A DNA stretch of 64,000 nucleotides from assembly GCF_002573715.1 (NCBI RefSeq), contig NZ_PDHM01000010.1, positions 124,001 to 188,000 of the forward strand, written 5' to 3'. The notes beneath the pieces are model-generated. The model was not told the DNA's origin and ran no database searches. It saw only the letters and a list, made by a program, of their open reading frames with translations. Both the position numbers and the translations under genes were made by a program. Below are positions 24,359 through 32,236 of the stretch, one piece after another. Numbering within the stretch: the stretch's first letter is position 1; every line of letters begins with the position of its first letter. The stretch is from Paenibacillus sp. EZ-K15 (lineage in GTDB: Bacteria > Bacillota > Bacilli > Paenibacillales > Paenibacillaceae).

Positions 24359-25429
24359 ATGATGTGGGATGTAATCGTTATTGGCGCGGGGCAGGCAGGA
24401 TTGGCAGCCGGCTATTGGCTGCAGCAGGCAGGGATGAAGTTTCTGTTGTTGGATCGGGGATCGGAGGCAGGAGATGCATGGAAGACGAGATATGATTCGC
24501 TGAAGTTGTTTACACCGAGAACTCACAGTGCATTGCATGGAATGAGGATAGATGGGGATCCGGACGGGTTCCCGGACAAAGATGAATTGGCTTCCTATCT
24601 GAAATCCTATGCAGCACGGTTTGAGCTGCCCATTCAGTTTGAGACGGATGTGAAGTGTGTCCATAAGGAAGAAGACAGGTTTATAATCGAAACCAATGAG
24701 GGAGAATATCATGCGAAGTCGCTGATTATCGCTACCGGGCCGTTCCGGCAGCCTCGCATTCCGGCGTTTGCAGCATCGGTTCCAGCGGATATTGTCCAGC
24801 TGCACTCCTCCGATTACAGGCGACCTTCCCAGCTTCAAGAGGGTGGCGTTCTTGTCGTTGGCGGCGGGAACAGCGGGGCGCAGATTGCGGTCGAACTGTC
24901 TGGCGGTCGGGAAACGTATTTGGCTCTTGGACAGCAGCCGCGGTATTTACCCATGACCGTTGGGGGCAAGGGGATGTTCTGGTGGTTGGACAAACTCGGC
25001 ATTTTATCAGCCAGCGGTTCCTCCTGGGTGGGACGTAAGCTGAAGCGTCGGGGAGACCCGATTTTTGGATATGAATTGAAACAAGCGGTCAAGTGCGGTA
25101 AAGTGGTGTTGAAAAAGAGAGCCGTTGATGCCGGTGCTTCCGGAATACGATTCGAGGATGGCACGGAGCTTAAGGTTCGGAATATCATCTGGGCAACCGG
25201 CTTTGTTTCCAGCTATGATTGGCTTCATGTGGATCAAGCGCTGGATCATAAGAAGGCTGTTATTCATACACGCGGTATCAGTCCGGTGAAGGGGCTCTAT
25301 TATGTAGGTTTGCCTTGGCAGACGCACCGGGGCTCCGCACTCTTGGCAGGAGTTTCACGGGATGCCCGCGAAATCGTTCAAGCCATTATGGAGAAGAGGG
25401 GATTAGTTTATGGAAAAAGAGCACCATGA
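24359..25429 (+). CDS. czcO: CzcO-like FAD/NADPH-dependent oxidoreductase
   Basis: About 356 residues. The start is taken as ATG 24359 (GGAG ten bases upstream); an earlier ATG at 24323 falls inside the operator. It has a Rossmann FAD site VIVIGAGQAGLAAGYWL at the N-terminus, a second nucleotide site GGVLVVGGGNSGAQIAVELS in the middle for NADPH, and ATGFVSSYDWL near the end, the pattern of flavin monooxygenase-like CzcO proteins. In Bacillus subtilis czcO (trkA) sits in the CzrA-controlled operon with the cation efflux gene czcD; its chemistry is unsettled. Here it overlaps a CzrA-like sensor gene by 20 bases, and no efflux pump is adjacent. The symbol is given by similarity. Confidence 0.7.
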   Translation: MMWDVIVIGAGQAGLAAGYWLQQAGMKFLLLDRGSEAGDAWKTRYDSLKLFTPRTHSALHGMRIDGDPDGFPDKDELASYLKSYAARFELPIQFETDVKCVHKEEDRFIIETNEGEYHAKSLIIATGPFRQPRIPAFAASVPADIVQLHSSDYRRPSQLQEGGVLVVGGGNSGAQIAVELSGGRETYLALGQQPRYLPMTVGGKGMFWWLDKLGILSASGSSWVGRKLKRRGDPIFGYELKQAVKCGKVVLKKRAVDAGASGIRFEDGTELKVRNIIWATGFVSSYDWLHVDQALDHKKAVIHTRGISPVKGLYYVGLPWQTHRGSALLAGVSRDAREIVQAIMEKRGLVYGKRAP

Positions 25430-25715
25430 GCTGCTGCACGAAGACCAGGCCATGGAAGCGTCACGACTGCTGAAGGCCATTTCGGATCCGACGCGGATCC
25501 GCATTCTTCATTTGCTTTCGCAAGAAGAATGCCCGGTCGGCCATATTGCCGAGGTGCTTGGCATGAGTCAGTCGGCGGTATCCCACCAGCTTGGCTATCT
25601 GCGCAGTTTAAGACTGGTCAAATTCCGTAGGGACGGGAATACATATTTTTATACGTATGAAGATGATCATGTCATCGGGATCTTGCGGCAAGTGCTGGAT
25701 CATATCGCTCATTAA
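25410..25715 (+). CDS. czrA: ArsR/SmtB-family metal-sensing repressor (CzrA-like)
   Basis: 101 residues from ATG 25410, overlapping the previous gene. The winged helix is clear: LLKAISDPTRIRILHLL, CPVGHIAEVLGMSQSAVSHQL, LRSLRLVKFRRDGNTYFYTY. The C-terminal helix reads DDHVIGILRQVLDHIAH, which keeps the exact D-x-H-x10-H-x2-H spacing of the alpha-5 zinc/cobalt site of CzrA and SmtB. The alpha-3N cysteine pair of ArsR/CadC is not present. It should therefore release DNA on binding Zn(II) or Co(II). Its operator is proposed at 24321-24340, so it would control czcO and itself. Confidence 0.82.
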   Translation: MEKEHHELLHEDQAMEASRLLKAISDPTRIRILHLLSQEECPVGHIAEVLGMSQSAVSHQLGYLRSLRLVKFRRDGNTYFYTYEDDHVIGILRQVLDHIAH

Positions 25716-25754
25716 GTATGCCTGTCCTTTTCATGCTTGACATTCTGAACGTCC

Positions 25755-26040
25755 GGCTGTAATGTATTGGAAAATGAATTTCCCGTGAATAACGATCATC
25801 AAGGACATGAGGATGCAAGATTCGGCGAGACAGAAAAGAAGCCCCCGGCTGAAAGGCTTCCACCCGCTTGGCTGCGTCCTTCCTACCTTGTAGTTGCCCG
25901 CTGTGAACAAGCGGAGCCGGTTCGGCCCGTTACCGCCTGATGAAGCATCTTGCAAGGAGCGTCTTTTGCGTCCCGCAAAGATGGAATCAGGGTGGTACCA
26001 CGAGCACATTCGTCCCTAGGAGCGAGTGTGCTCTTTTTGC
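25755..26040 (+). promoter_or_regulatory. T-box leader of proS
   Basis: The T-box core GGGTGGTACCACG (25991-26003) is followed at once by a terminator with arms GAGCACA (26002-26008) and TGTGCTC (26027-26033) and five Ts. Upstream, about 230 bases with hairpins (for example GAAGCC/GGCTTC) fit stems I-III. Uncharged tRNA-Pro would favour the antiterminator and allow proS transcription. I could not place the specifier codon with confidence. Confidence 0.88.
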
Positions 26041-26085
26041 GTTCAGGCAGGTTCATTCATGGATATAAGAAGGAGTATGAGGAAG

Positions 26086-27810
26086 ATGCGGCAAAGCCAA
26101 TTATTGATGACAACGATGCGTGATGTGCCTTCCGAGGCGGAGGCACTAAGCCATCAATGGATGCTCCGTGGCGGCTATATCCGTCAAACGGCGGCAGGAA
26201 TCTATTCGTATCTGCCGCTGGGCTGGCGGGTCTTGCGGAAGATCGAAGCCATTATTCGAGAGGAAATGGATGCCTCTGGCGGGCAGGAGATGCTCATGCC
26301 CGCTGTCCAGCCCGCCGAGCTGTGGAAGGAATCGGGCAGGTACGATGTTTACGGATCGGAACTCATCAGGCTGCATGACCGCCATAACCGGGAGTTCGTG
26401 CTTGGACCAACCCATGAAGAAGTGATTACATCCATCGTTCGCCAAGAGATTTCTTCCTACCGGAAGCTGCCGGTGAACCTGTATCAAATTCAGAGCAAAT
26501 ACCGGGATGAGCGGCGTCCGCGTTTCGGTCTGCTGCGGGGTCGTGAATTCCTGATGAAGGATGCGTATTCTTTCGACCGGGACTGGGAGGGCATGGATGT
26601 GTCCTACCGGAACATGTATGAAACGTATGAACGAATCTTTAGGCGCTGCGGTCTGACGTTCCGGGCGGTGGAAGCTGATGCAGGTGCCATTGGTGGGCAA
26701 GGGGAAACCCATGAGTTTATGGCGCTGGCGGATATAGGCGAGGATACCGTTGTTTCCTGCAGCGATTGCAGTTATGCGGCAAATCTGGAGCGTGCGGAGT
26801 CTGCGGTTCCGGCTGAGCAGGCTAATAGGAAGTCCGCGGCGGCTGACGGTCATTCTGCCATAGAGCAGATATTGACGCCGAATGTGAAGAGTATTCAGGA
26901 ATTGACTAACTTCCTCCAAGTCGGCCCGGAGCAATTGATCAAGACACTGGTTTACCACGTGGACGGAGAACGAGTTGCGGTGCTTGTCCGGGGAGACCGT
27001 GAAGCGAACGAGGCAAAAGTGAAGTCTTACCTAGAAGCAGAACTCGCCGAATTAGCGAGTGCCGAAGAGGTGATGCAGGCGACGGGAGCCCCAGTCGGGT
27101 TTGCGGGACCGGTAGGCCTAACACTAAAGGTATTGGTCGATTACGAAGTAGCGGCTATGGCAGAGGGGATCACCGGTGCCAACCAGGGGGATACGCATCT
27201 GAAGGGAGTCCGGCCAGGACATGATTTTTCGCTGGACTATACCGGCGACTTCCGGAATGTAACCGAAGGAGAACCTTGCCCGCGCTGCGGAGCACAGCTC
27301 GAATTTCATCGCGGGATTGAGCTTGGACATGTGTTCAAGCTGGGTACGAAATACAGTGACGCCATGAACGGCATGTACCTGGATTCCGACGGGCGGGAGA
27401 AACCGCTGATCATGGGCTGCTACGGTATTGGCGTCTCCCGCGTCATGGCCGCCATCGCCGAGCAGCGCATCTCGGACGAGCGATTGGTCTGGCCGATGTC
27501 CGTCGCTCCGTTTAAGGTGCACATTATCCCGGTTGCGGTTAAGGATGAGGCCCAGATGAAACTGGCTGAACATATCTACAGCGAGCTGAACAAGGCTGGT
27601 CTGGAGCCGCTGTTGGATGACCGGGACGAACGGGCCGGCGTCAAGTTCAAGGATGCAGATCTTGCCGGCGCTCCGCTGCGTCTGATCGTTGGACGCGGAG
27701 CGGCTACCGGAGAGGTCGAATGGATGGGCGAGGACGGAATCAAGACCAACCTGCCTGTCGAGGAAGCCATCCAGCGCTCACGCGAGGAGGTAGCCCGCCA
27801 GCTGAAGTGA
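26086..27810 (+). CDS. proS: Prolyl-tRNA synthetase (bacterial type)
   Basis: About 574 residues from ATG 26086 with AAGGAG ten bases upstream. In-frame starts from 26026 lie in or just after the T-box terminator and are rejected. Class II motifs are present: motif 1 around GGYIRQTAAGIYSYLPLGWRV, motif 2 in YQIQSKYRDERRPRFGLLRGREFLMKD-type sequence, and motif 3 near GCYGIGVSRVMAA. The insertion (editing) domain between motifs 2 and 3, about 180 residues, is retained (LIKTLVYHVDGERVAVLVRGD). An anticodon-binding domain closes the protein. It charges tRNA-Pro and is controlled by the upstream T-box, matching its substrate tRNA. Confidence 0.96.
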   Translation: MRQSQLLMTTMRDVPSEAEALSHQWMLRGGYIRQTAAGIYSYLPLGWRVLRKIEAIIREEMDASGGQEMLMPAVQPAELWKESGRYDVYGSELIRLHDRHNREFVLGPTHEEVITSIVRQEISSYRKLPVNLYQIQSKYRDERRPRFGLLRGREFLMKDAYSFDRDWEGMDVSYRNMYETYERIFRRCGLTFRAVEADAGAIGGQGETHEFMALADIGEDTVVSCSDCSYAANLERAESAVPAEQANRKSAAADGHSAIEQILTPNVKSIQELTNFLQVGPEQLIKTLVYHVDGERVAVLVRGDREANEAKVKSYLEAELAELASAEEVMQATGAPVGFAGPVGLTLKVLVDYEVAAMAEGITGANQGDTHLKGVRPGHDFSLDYTGDFRNVTEGEPCPRCGAQLEFHRGIELGHVFKLGTKYSDAMNGMYLDSDGREKPLIMGCYGIGVSRVMAAIAEQRISDERLVWPMSVAPFKVHIIPVAVKDEAQMKLAEHIYSELNKAGLEPLLDDRDERAGVKFKDADLAGAPLRLIVGRGAATGEVEWMGEDGIKTNLPVEEAIQRSREEVARQLK

Positions 27811-27961
27811 ATACTACGGAGCCTTTCAATATGAGTCGAGTATTCATTAAGCTGGAGGAGGAGTAAAGGGGAAGAACTTGGAGATCATGAAGTTGCAGAA
27901 CGTGCAATTCACCGAGAGGGACTTTATCGATCGAAAAGAGAGTGCAAACATGTGCATGTCC

Positions 27962-28174
27962 CTAAGAAAGACTTTCAGGATTGAAAATGGAGCGAACGCA
28001 GCTAGCTTTTAAGTCCTCAAGAGGAACTTGACCTACAATTTCATCAATGGAGAAGGCATCCCCAAGGTCGTATGACTTTTCGGGGATGCTTCTCGTATAT
28101 GAAAGATGGACCTCTGCTAATAGGCCAAGAGGAGTCGATTTGATGGTTAACGCTTTATTATGAACGAGCACGAA
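27962..28174 (-). pseudogene. Possible 3' remnant of an unknown gene, truncated by a repeat element
   Basis: On the minus strand the frame encodes about 70 residues that look like genuine protein (including KALTIKSTPLGLLAEVHLSY, EKSYDLGDAFSIDEIVGQ, VPLEDLKASCVRSIF) and ends at a stop at 27962. Upstream, the frame runs straight into the dispersed repeat at 28175-28313, where the translation becomes Arg/Cys-rich and implausible. I do not recognise a family. It may be the tail of a gene cut by repeat insertion, or chance. The rest of 27811-28427 holds no other gene I can support. Confidence 0.25.
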
Positions 28175-28313
28175 GCAGCGGAGCCGACGAATCGATTCCG
28201 GAAAAGCGGCAGCGGTCGCCTTTGCCATCGGTTTTTTACAATGGATCAATACAATAAGAAAAATCCGGGGGCAACAGCGATTGAAGGAACGATACGTACG
28301 TGCAGCGTCCTTT
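28175..28313 (+). repeat. Dispersed intergenic repeat, copy A
   Basis: About 139 bp that match copy B at 54903-55043 in order and spacing: shared blocks are GCAGCGGAGC, GACGAATCGATT, CAACAGCGAT and GGAACGATACGTACG, ending in GCGTC near a T-rich tail. The middle is variable. No ORF explains the conservation. Confidence 0.75.
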
Positions 28314-28427
28314 AATGGAAAACAGTAGCACTCTATACGAGGCACCCTTCTATACATATCCCGAATACAAGCTTATGATGAAAGAGTCGGATATGAAGTC
28401 ATAATGCGGATGGAGGTTGCATCTACA

Positions 28428-29450
28428 ATGGATCAGGAAGAGAAGGGTTCAAGCCCGGACATTCATTATATAGAAGAACATCAGCTCAGTCAGGTGAAGA
28501 TTACATTGTCCAACCCCTTAAGATGGGTGAACAGCTATGTGCTGCGCGGAGATGACGGTATGACCGTCATCGATCCGGGGCCGCGTACGGCTGCCTCGGA
28601 GCGGGAATGGCTGGCGGCGATGGAGCAGCTCGGGTTCGGGTTCAGCGACATCGCTTCAATCGTGCTGACCCATCATCACCCGGACCACTATGGGCTTGCC
28701 GGGTGGTTTCAGGAGCGGTCGGGCGCCAAGGTGTGGATGTCAGAGCGGGCGCATCGGGAAGCGATGCTCATGTGGGGAACGGATTCCACGATGGATCACG
28801 AGCTCCCGGCGTTCTTCCGGCAGCATGGCATGTCGGAAACCAAGCTTGCCCTGCTGCCGGAGCATCTGAACGGCTTTTTCCCCCAAGTCACGCCGCATCC
28901 GGACATATCGTTTATCGGCGAGGACCTGCCGTTCCGGATGGGCAACCGGATATGGGTACCGGTGCAAACGGCCGGCCATGCTCCGGGGCATCTGTCGTTC
29001 TTCCATGCGGAGAGCGGCGTTCTGTTATGCGGCGATGCCGTGCTGCCGCAAATTTCGCCCAACGTGAGCCTGCTGCCCGGCAGCGACGCCGAGCCGCTGG
29101 CGCTTTTCCTCACAGGGCTGCGCCGCCTGCGGGAACTGCATGTCCGGACGGCATACCCCGGACACCGCCACCCGTTCACGCATTTCCGTGAACGGATCGA
29201 TGCGCTCCTCCTCCATCACGAGGAGCGCCTGGCCACCATCGCCGGCATGCTGAGCGCTGCCGGACGGCTTACCGCCTTCGAGGTCTGCACCGCCCTCTTC
29301 GGCGAGAAGCTCGGCATCCACCAGCTGCGCTTCGCCATGTGCGAAGCGCTGGCCCATCTCGTCGAGCTGACCCGCCGCGGGGAAGCCAAGATGATCGAAA
29401 ACGAGGATCGAATGTGCTATTTTTCTGTACGGAAACAGCCGCATTCCTGA
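28428..29450 (+). CDS. MBL-fold metallo-hydrolase, unknown substrate
   Basis: About 340 residues. ATG 28428 is preferred because TGGAGG lies eleven bases upstream; ATG 28404 would add eight residues. The metallo-beta-lactamase core is clear: MTVIDPGPRTAAS, SIVLTHHHPDHYGLAGW (H-x-H-x-D-H metal site), TAGHAPGHLSFFHAESGVLLCGDAVL (third His and bridging Asp) and RTAYPGHRHPFTHF. A C-terminal winged-helix-like segment (about 270-340) is typical of LACTB2/RNase-like and glyoxalase-II-like members. Codon use becomes notably GC-rich in the second half. It stands alone between proS and the glycogen genes. Function cannot be assigned beyond hydrolase. Confidence 0.82.
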   Translation: MDQEEKGSSPDIHYIEEHQLSQVKITLSNPLRWVNSYVLRGDDGMTVIDPGPRTAASEREWLAAMEQLGFGFSDIASIVLTHHHPDHYGLAGWFQERSGAKVWMSERAHREAMLMWGTDSTMDHELPAFFRQHGMSETKLALLPEHLNGFFPQVTPHPDISFIGEDLPFRMGNRIWVPVQTAGHAPGHLSFFHAESGVLLCGDAVLPQISPNVSLLPGSDAEPLALFLTGLRRLRELHVRTAYPGHRHPFTHFRERIDALLLHHEERLATIAGMLSAAGRLTAFEVCTALFGEKLGIHQLRFAMCEALAHLVELTRRGEAKMIENEDRMCYFSVRKQPHS

Positions 29451-29895
29451 TATAATCAAGACATGAATAAAACCGTCTGCTTGTACGTTGACTTCCATCA
29501 TGCGTAGAAAGGGCGGTTTTTTGTTTAATAGATTCAGAGGGTTACAATGTGGAGCATCCGTTATCTGATACTGACCAGATAGTTACCCTTATAACCCCGC
29601 AATCAGGATGCTTGGTAAGCGGCACCACGGCACTTTTTCTCTAGAGAAGAGAAGGCGCCTTCATACCTGAGACGGGGGCGTCCCCCCGATTAGAGTCAGA
29701 GTTTTTCTCTCCCCCGCATATAGTTGATATACCTTGCTGTTTTAAGCAAGGCATTCCCTCAAGCGTTTTTTTCTTAATCACTCATCACCATGATCCACTC
29801 CACCATATTCGTATCGAAGCGTTCCCTTGGTTCAATCCGCAATTTTCATGTTATAGGATTCGTATCTTATAAAGCCCCTTAAAGGAGAATCTGTC
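29451..29895 (+). other. 445-bp intergenic region with several palindromes before glgC
   Basis: No supported gene. A weak hairpin AAAACCG / CGGTTTTTT (29466-29522) may terminate the MBL gene. Two 12-bp perfect palindromes lie close together: TTCTCTAGAGAA (29637-29648) and GAAGGCGCCTTC (29651-29662). A 7-bp stem CCTTGCT/AGCAAGG is at 29732-29751 with T-rich sequence some bases later. The ribosome site for glgC is AAAGGAG at about 29880. Confidence 0.5.
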
Positions 29896-31080
29896 ATGAA
29901 GAAAAAAGATGTGGTCGCCATGCTGCTCGCAGGAGGTCAAGGCAAACGGCTGAAAGGCCTCACGAAGACGCTCGCCAAGCCGGCTGTTTATTTTGGGGGT
30001 ACATATCGGATCATTGATTTTCCGCTAAGCAACTGCTCCCATTCGGGAATCGACACGGTCGGGGTGTTAACCCAGTATGAACCTCTGGTTCTGCATTCTT
30101 ACATTGGCGTAGGAAGCGATTGGGATATGGACCGGTTGAATGGGGGCGTATTCGTGCTCCCTCCCCATGAACGCGAGGACGGGACGACCTGGTACCGCGG
30201 GACAGCGGATGCGATTTTTCGGAATCTCAAGTTTATTGACCAGTACGATCCCGAGCACGTTTTGATTTTGTCAGGAGATCACATCTATAAGATGGATTAC
30301 GACCGGATGCTGACTTATCACAAGGAGAAGGATGCCGATTGCACCATCTCCGTCATTGAGGTGAGCCTGGATGAAGCGAAGCGGTTCGGCATGGTGAATA
30401 CGGATGAGAACTACCGGATATTCGAGTTCGAGGAGAAGCCTGCGCACCCGAGGAGTACGACGGCATCCATGGGCGTTTATCTGTTTCGCTGGAAGCTGCT
30501 GCGATCCTATTTAATGCGGAATGCGGAGCTTCCGGATACGAGCCATGATTTTGGCAAAGACATTCTGCCGAGCATGCTGGAGGACGGCAAAACGCTGTAC
30601 GCTTATCCGTTCGAAGGGTACTGGAAGGACGTCGGCACCATCGAGAGCCTATGGGAAGCTAACATGGATCTGCTCTGCAAGCAGCCCAAGCTGGACTTGA
30701 ACGATCCGCTGTGGCGCATTTACACCCGGAACCCGAATCAGCCCGCAGAGTATATTTCTCCAACCGGCGTCGTCCGGAACAGCATGATTAACGAGGGCTG
30801 CACCGTATGCGGCGAGGTAGAGCATTCGGTCCTCTTTTATGGGGTGGAAGTGGGGGAAGGCAGTGTCATTACCGATTCCGTCATCATGCCCAAGGTGCGC
30901 ATCGGCAGCCATGTACGCATACACCGGGCGATTATCACTGAGGACATGGTCATTCAAGATCATGCCGTCATTGGCCCGCCTGAGGAAGATCCATCCCGGA
31001 TTGTGCTTGTAAGCGATCAAGATGAAGACGTCCTGAAGCTGCTTCAATCGTCGTCTTCGTCCCATAATAATCAAGGTTAG
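29896..31080 (+). CDS. glgC: Glucose-1-phosphate adenylyltransferase
   Basis: 394 residues. The N-terminal nucleotidyltransferase carries [20 protein letters not shown] (pyrophosphorylase loop), [34 protein letters not shown] with the metal-binding Asp, and [11 protein letters not shown]. The C-terminal third is a left-handed beta-helix with hexapeptide repeats ([44 protein letters not shown]). It makes ADP-glucose from ATP and glucose-1-phosphate, the committed step of glycogen synthesis. glgD follows 14 bases after the stop and glgP after that. In Firmicutes GlgC and GlgD usually form a mixed oligomer, with GlgC carrying the catalytic residues. Confidence 0.96.
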   Translation: MKKKDVVAMLLAGGQGKRLKGLTKTLAKPAVYFGGTYRIIDFPLSNCSHSGIDTVGVLTQYEPLVLHSYIGVGSDWDMDRLNGGVFVLPPHEREDGTTWYRGTADAIFRNLKFIDQYDPEHVLILSGDHIYKMDYDRMLTYHKEKDADCTISVIEVSLDEAKRFGMVNTDENYRIFEFEEKPAHPRSTTASMGVYLFRWKLLRSYLMRNAELPDTSHDFGKDILPSMLEDGKTLYAYPFEGYWKDVGTIESLWEANMDLLCKQPKLDLNDPLWRIYTRNPNQPAEYISPTGVVRNSMINEGCTVCGEVEHSVLFYGVEVGEGSVITDSVIMPKVRIGSHVRIHRAIITEDMVIQDHAVIGPPEEDPSRIVLVSDQDEDVLKLLQSSSSSHNNQG

Positions 31081-31094
31081 GACGGGATTCGCAG

Positions 31095-32198
31095 ATGAGA
31101 GAACTCATGGGTATCATTAATTTGGAGCATGAACGGGATGTGCTGAGTGAATTGACGTATTACCGGTGTGGGGCTGCTGTGCCATTCGCTGGAAGGTATC
31201 GCCTGATCGACTTTGTGATGTCGAATATGATGCATGCGGGCATTGAGGATATTGCGCTGTTCGTTCGCAGGAAATACCGCTCCCTGATGGATCATCTGGG
31301 TGAAGGCAGGCCGTGGGATATGCACCGCAAGCGGGGCGGCCTATTCATACTTCCGCCGGATTGGAATGATGAAGCGGATGTGTCCGCCGGCGAGCTGCGG
31401 CATATTTATAATAATCTCGATTTTTTTGAGCGGGGAGCTGCAAAGCATATCGTGCATTCCGGCAGCCAGCATATCAGCACGGTCGATTTGAACGAGGTGT
31501 ATGAATACCATCTGGAGCAGGGTGCTGACGTGACGCTTGTTTATACTAGGGTAAATGGACCGAGGGAAGAGCATCGTTCCTGCACCCGGCTCGATGTCGA
31601 TGAGGACGGCATGGTCACGGATATTCATTACGATCATAAGCATGATGCGGTATATATGGAGATGTTCGTGATGGAGAAATCGCGGTTTCTTGAGATGGCC
31701 GATCATTGCATCGCCCATGGGGGCAATCACTTCTTCCGGGACGCGATTATGCATAACCGACACAAGCTGAACATTGCGGGATATGAATACCTTGGGTATC
31801 ACGCGGTGATCAACTCGCTCGAAAGCTATTACCGTACCAGCATGAATCTGCTGAATCCGAAGGCATACAACAGCTTGTTCCGCAAGCAGGCGGTCCACAC
31901 CAAGATCAAGTATGAGGTTCCCGCCAAATATTTGAATTCAGCCGATGTGAGCAACGCGCTGGTCGCCAACGGCTGCCAGATCGACGGGGAAGTGAAGAAC
32001 AGCATCCTGTTCCGCGGGGTACAGGTAAAGCGAGGCGCAAGCATCCATAACTCCATCATCATGCAAAAATGCGTCATTGGCGAGAACGTGAGGCTGGAGA
32101 ACGTCATACTCGATAAAGATGTGATGATCTCGCGGGATCATATGCTTCAAGGCGATTTTCGCAAACCTTTTGTCATAGCCAAGGACATCTCGATTTAA
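31095..32198 (+). CDS. glgD: Glycogen biosynthesis protein GlgD (GlgC-like regulatory subunit)
   Basis: 367 residues, paralogous to GlgC but with the ATP-loop degenerate: where GlgC has [17 protein letters not shown], this reads MGIINLEHERDVLSELTYYR, lacking the Gly-rich loop and its Arg. PFAGRYRLIDFVMSNMMHAG, GGLFILPPDW and IVHSGSQHISTVD are the corresponding blocks. The C-terminal beta-helix (ILFRGVQVKRGASIHNSIIM) is kept. Loss of the catalytic loop fits the known role as a non-catalytic or modulatory partner of GlgC. It has only a short gap to both neighbours in the glgC-glgD-glgP operon. Confidence 0.93.
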   Translation: MRELMGIINLEHERDVLSELTYYRCGAAVPFAGRYRLIDFVMSNMMHAGIEDIALFVRRKYRSLMDHLGEGRPWDMHRKRGGLFILPPDWNDEADVSAGELRHIYNNLDFFERGAAKHIVHSGSQHISTVDLNEVYEYHLEQGADVTLVYTRVNGPREEHRSCTRLDVDEDGMVTDIHYDHKHDAVYMEMFVMEKSRFLEMADHCIAHGGNHFFRDAIMHNRHKLNIAGYEYLGYHAVINSLESYYRTSMNLLNPKAYNSLFRKQAVHTKIKYEVPAKYLNSADVSNALVANGCQIDGEVKNSILFRGVQVKRGASIHNSIIMQKCVIGENVRLENVILDKDVMISRDHMLQGDFRKPFVIAKDISI

Positions 32199-32236
32199 TC
32201 GCAAAATAATACGAATCCGTCAGGAGGAACTTTCTT

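Noticed and set aside
27900-28360. Intact 131-residue minus-strand gene at 27962-28357
   Set aside because: Its first half is translated repeat element with an unnatural Arg/Cys-rich composition and no ribosome site. Only the C-terminal 70 residues look protein-like, so I list that part as a remnant.
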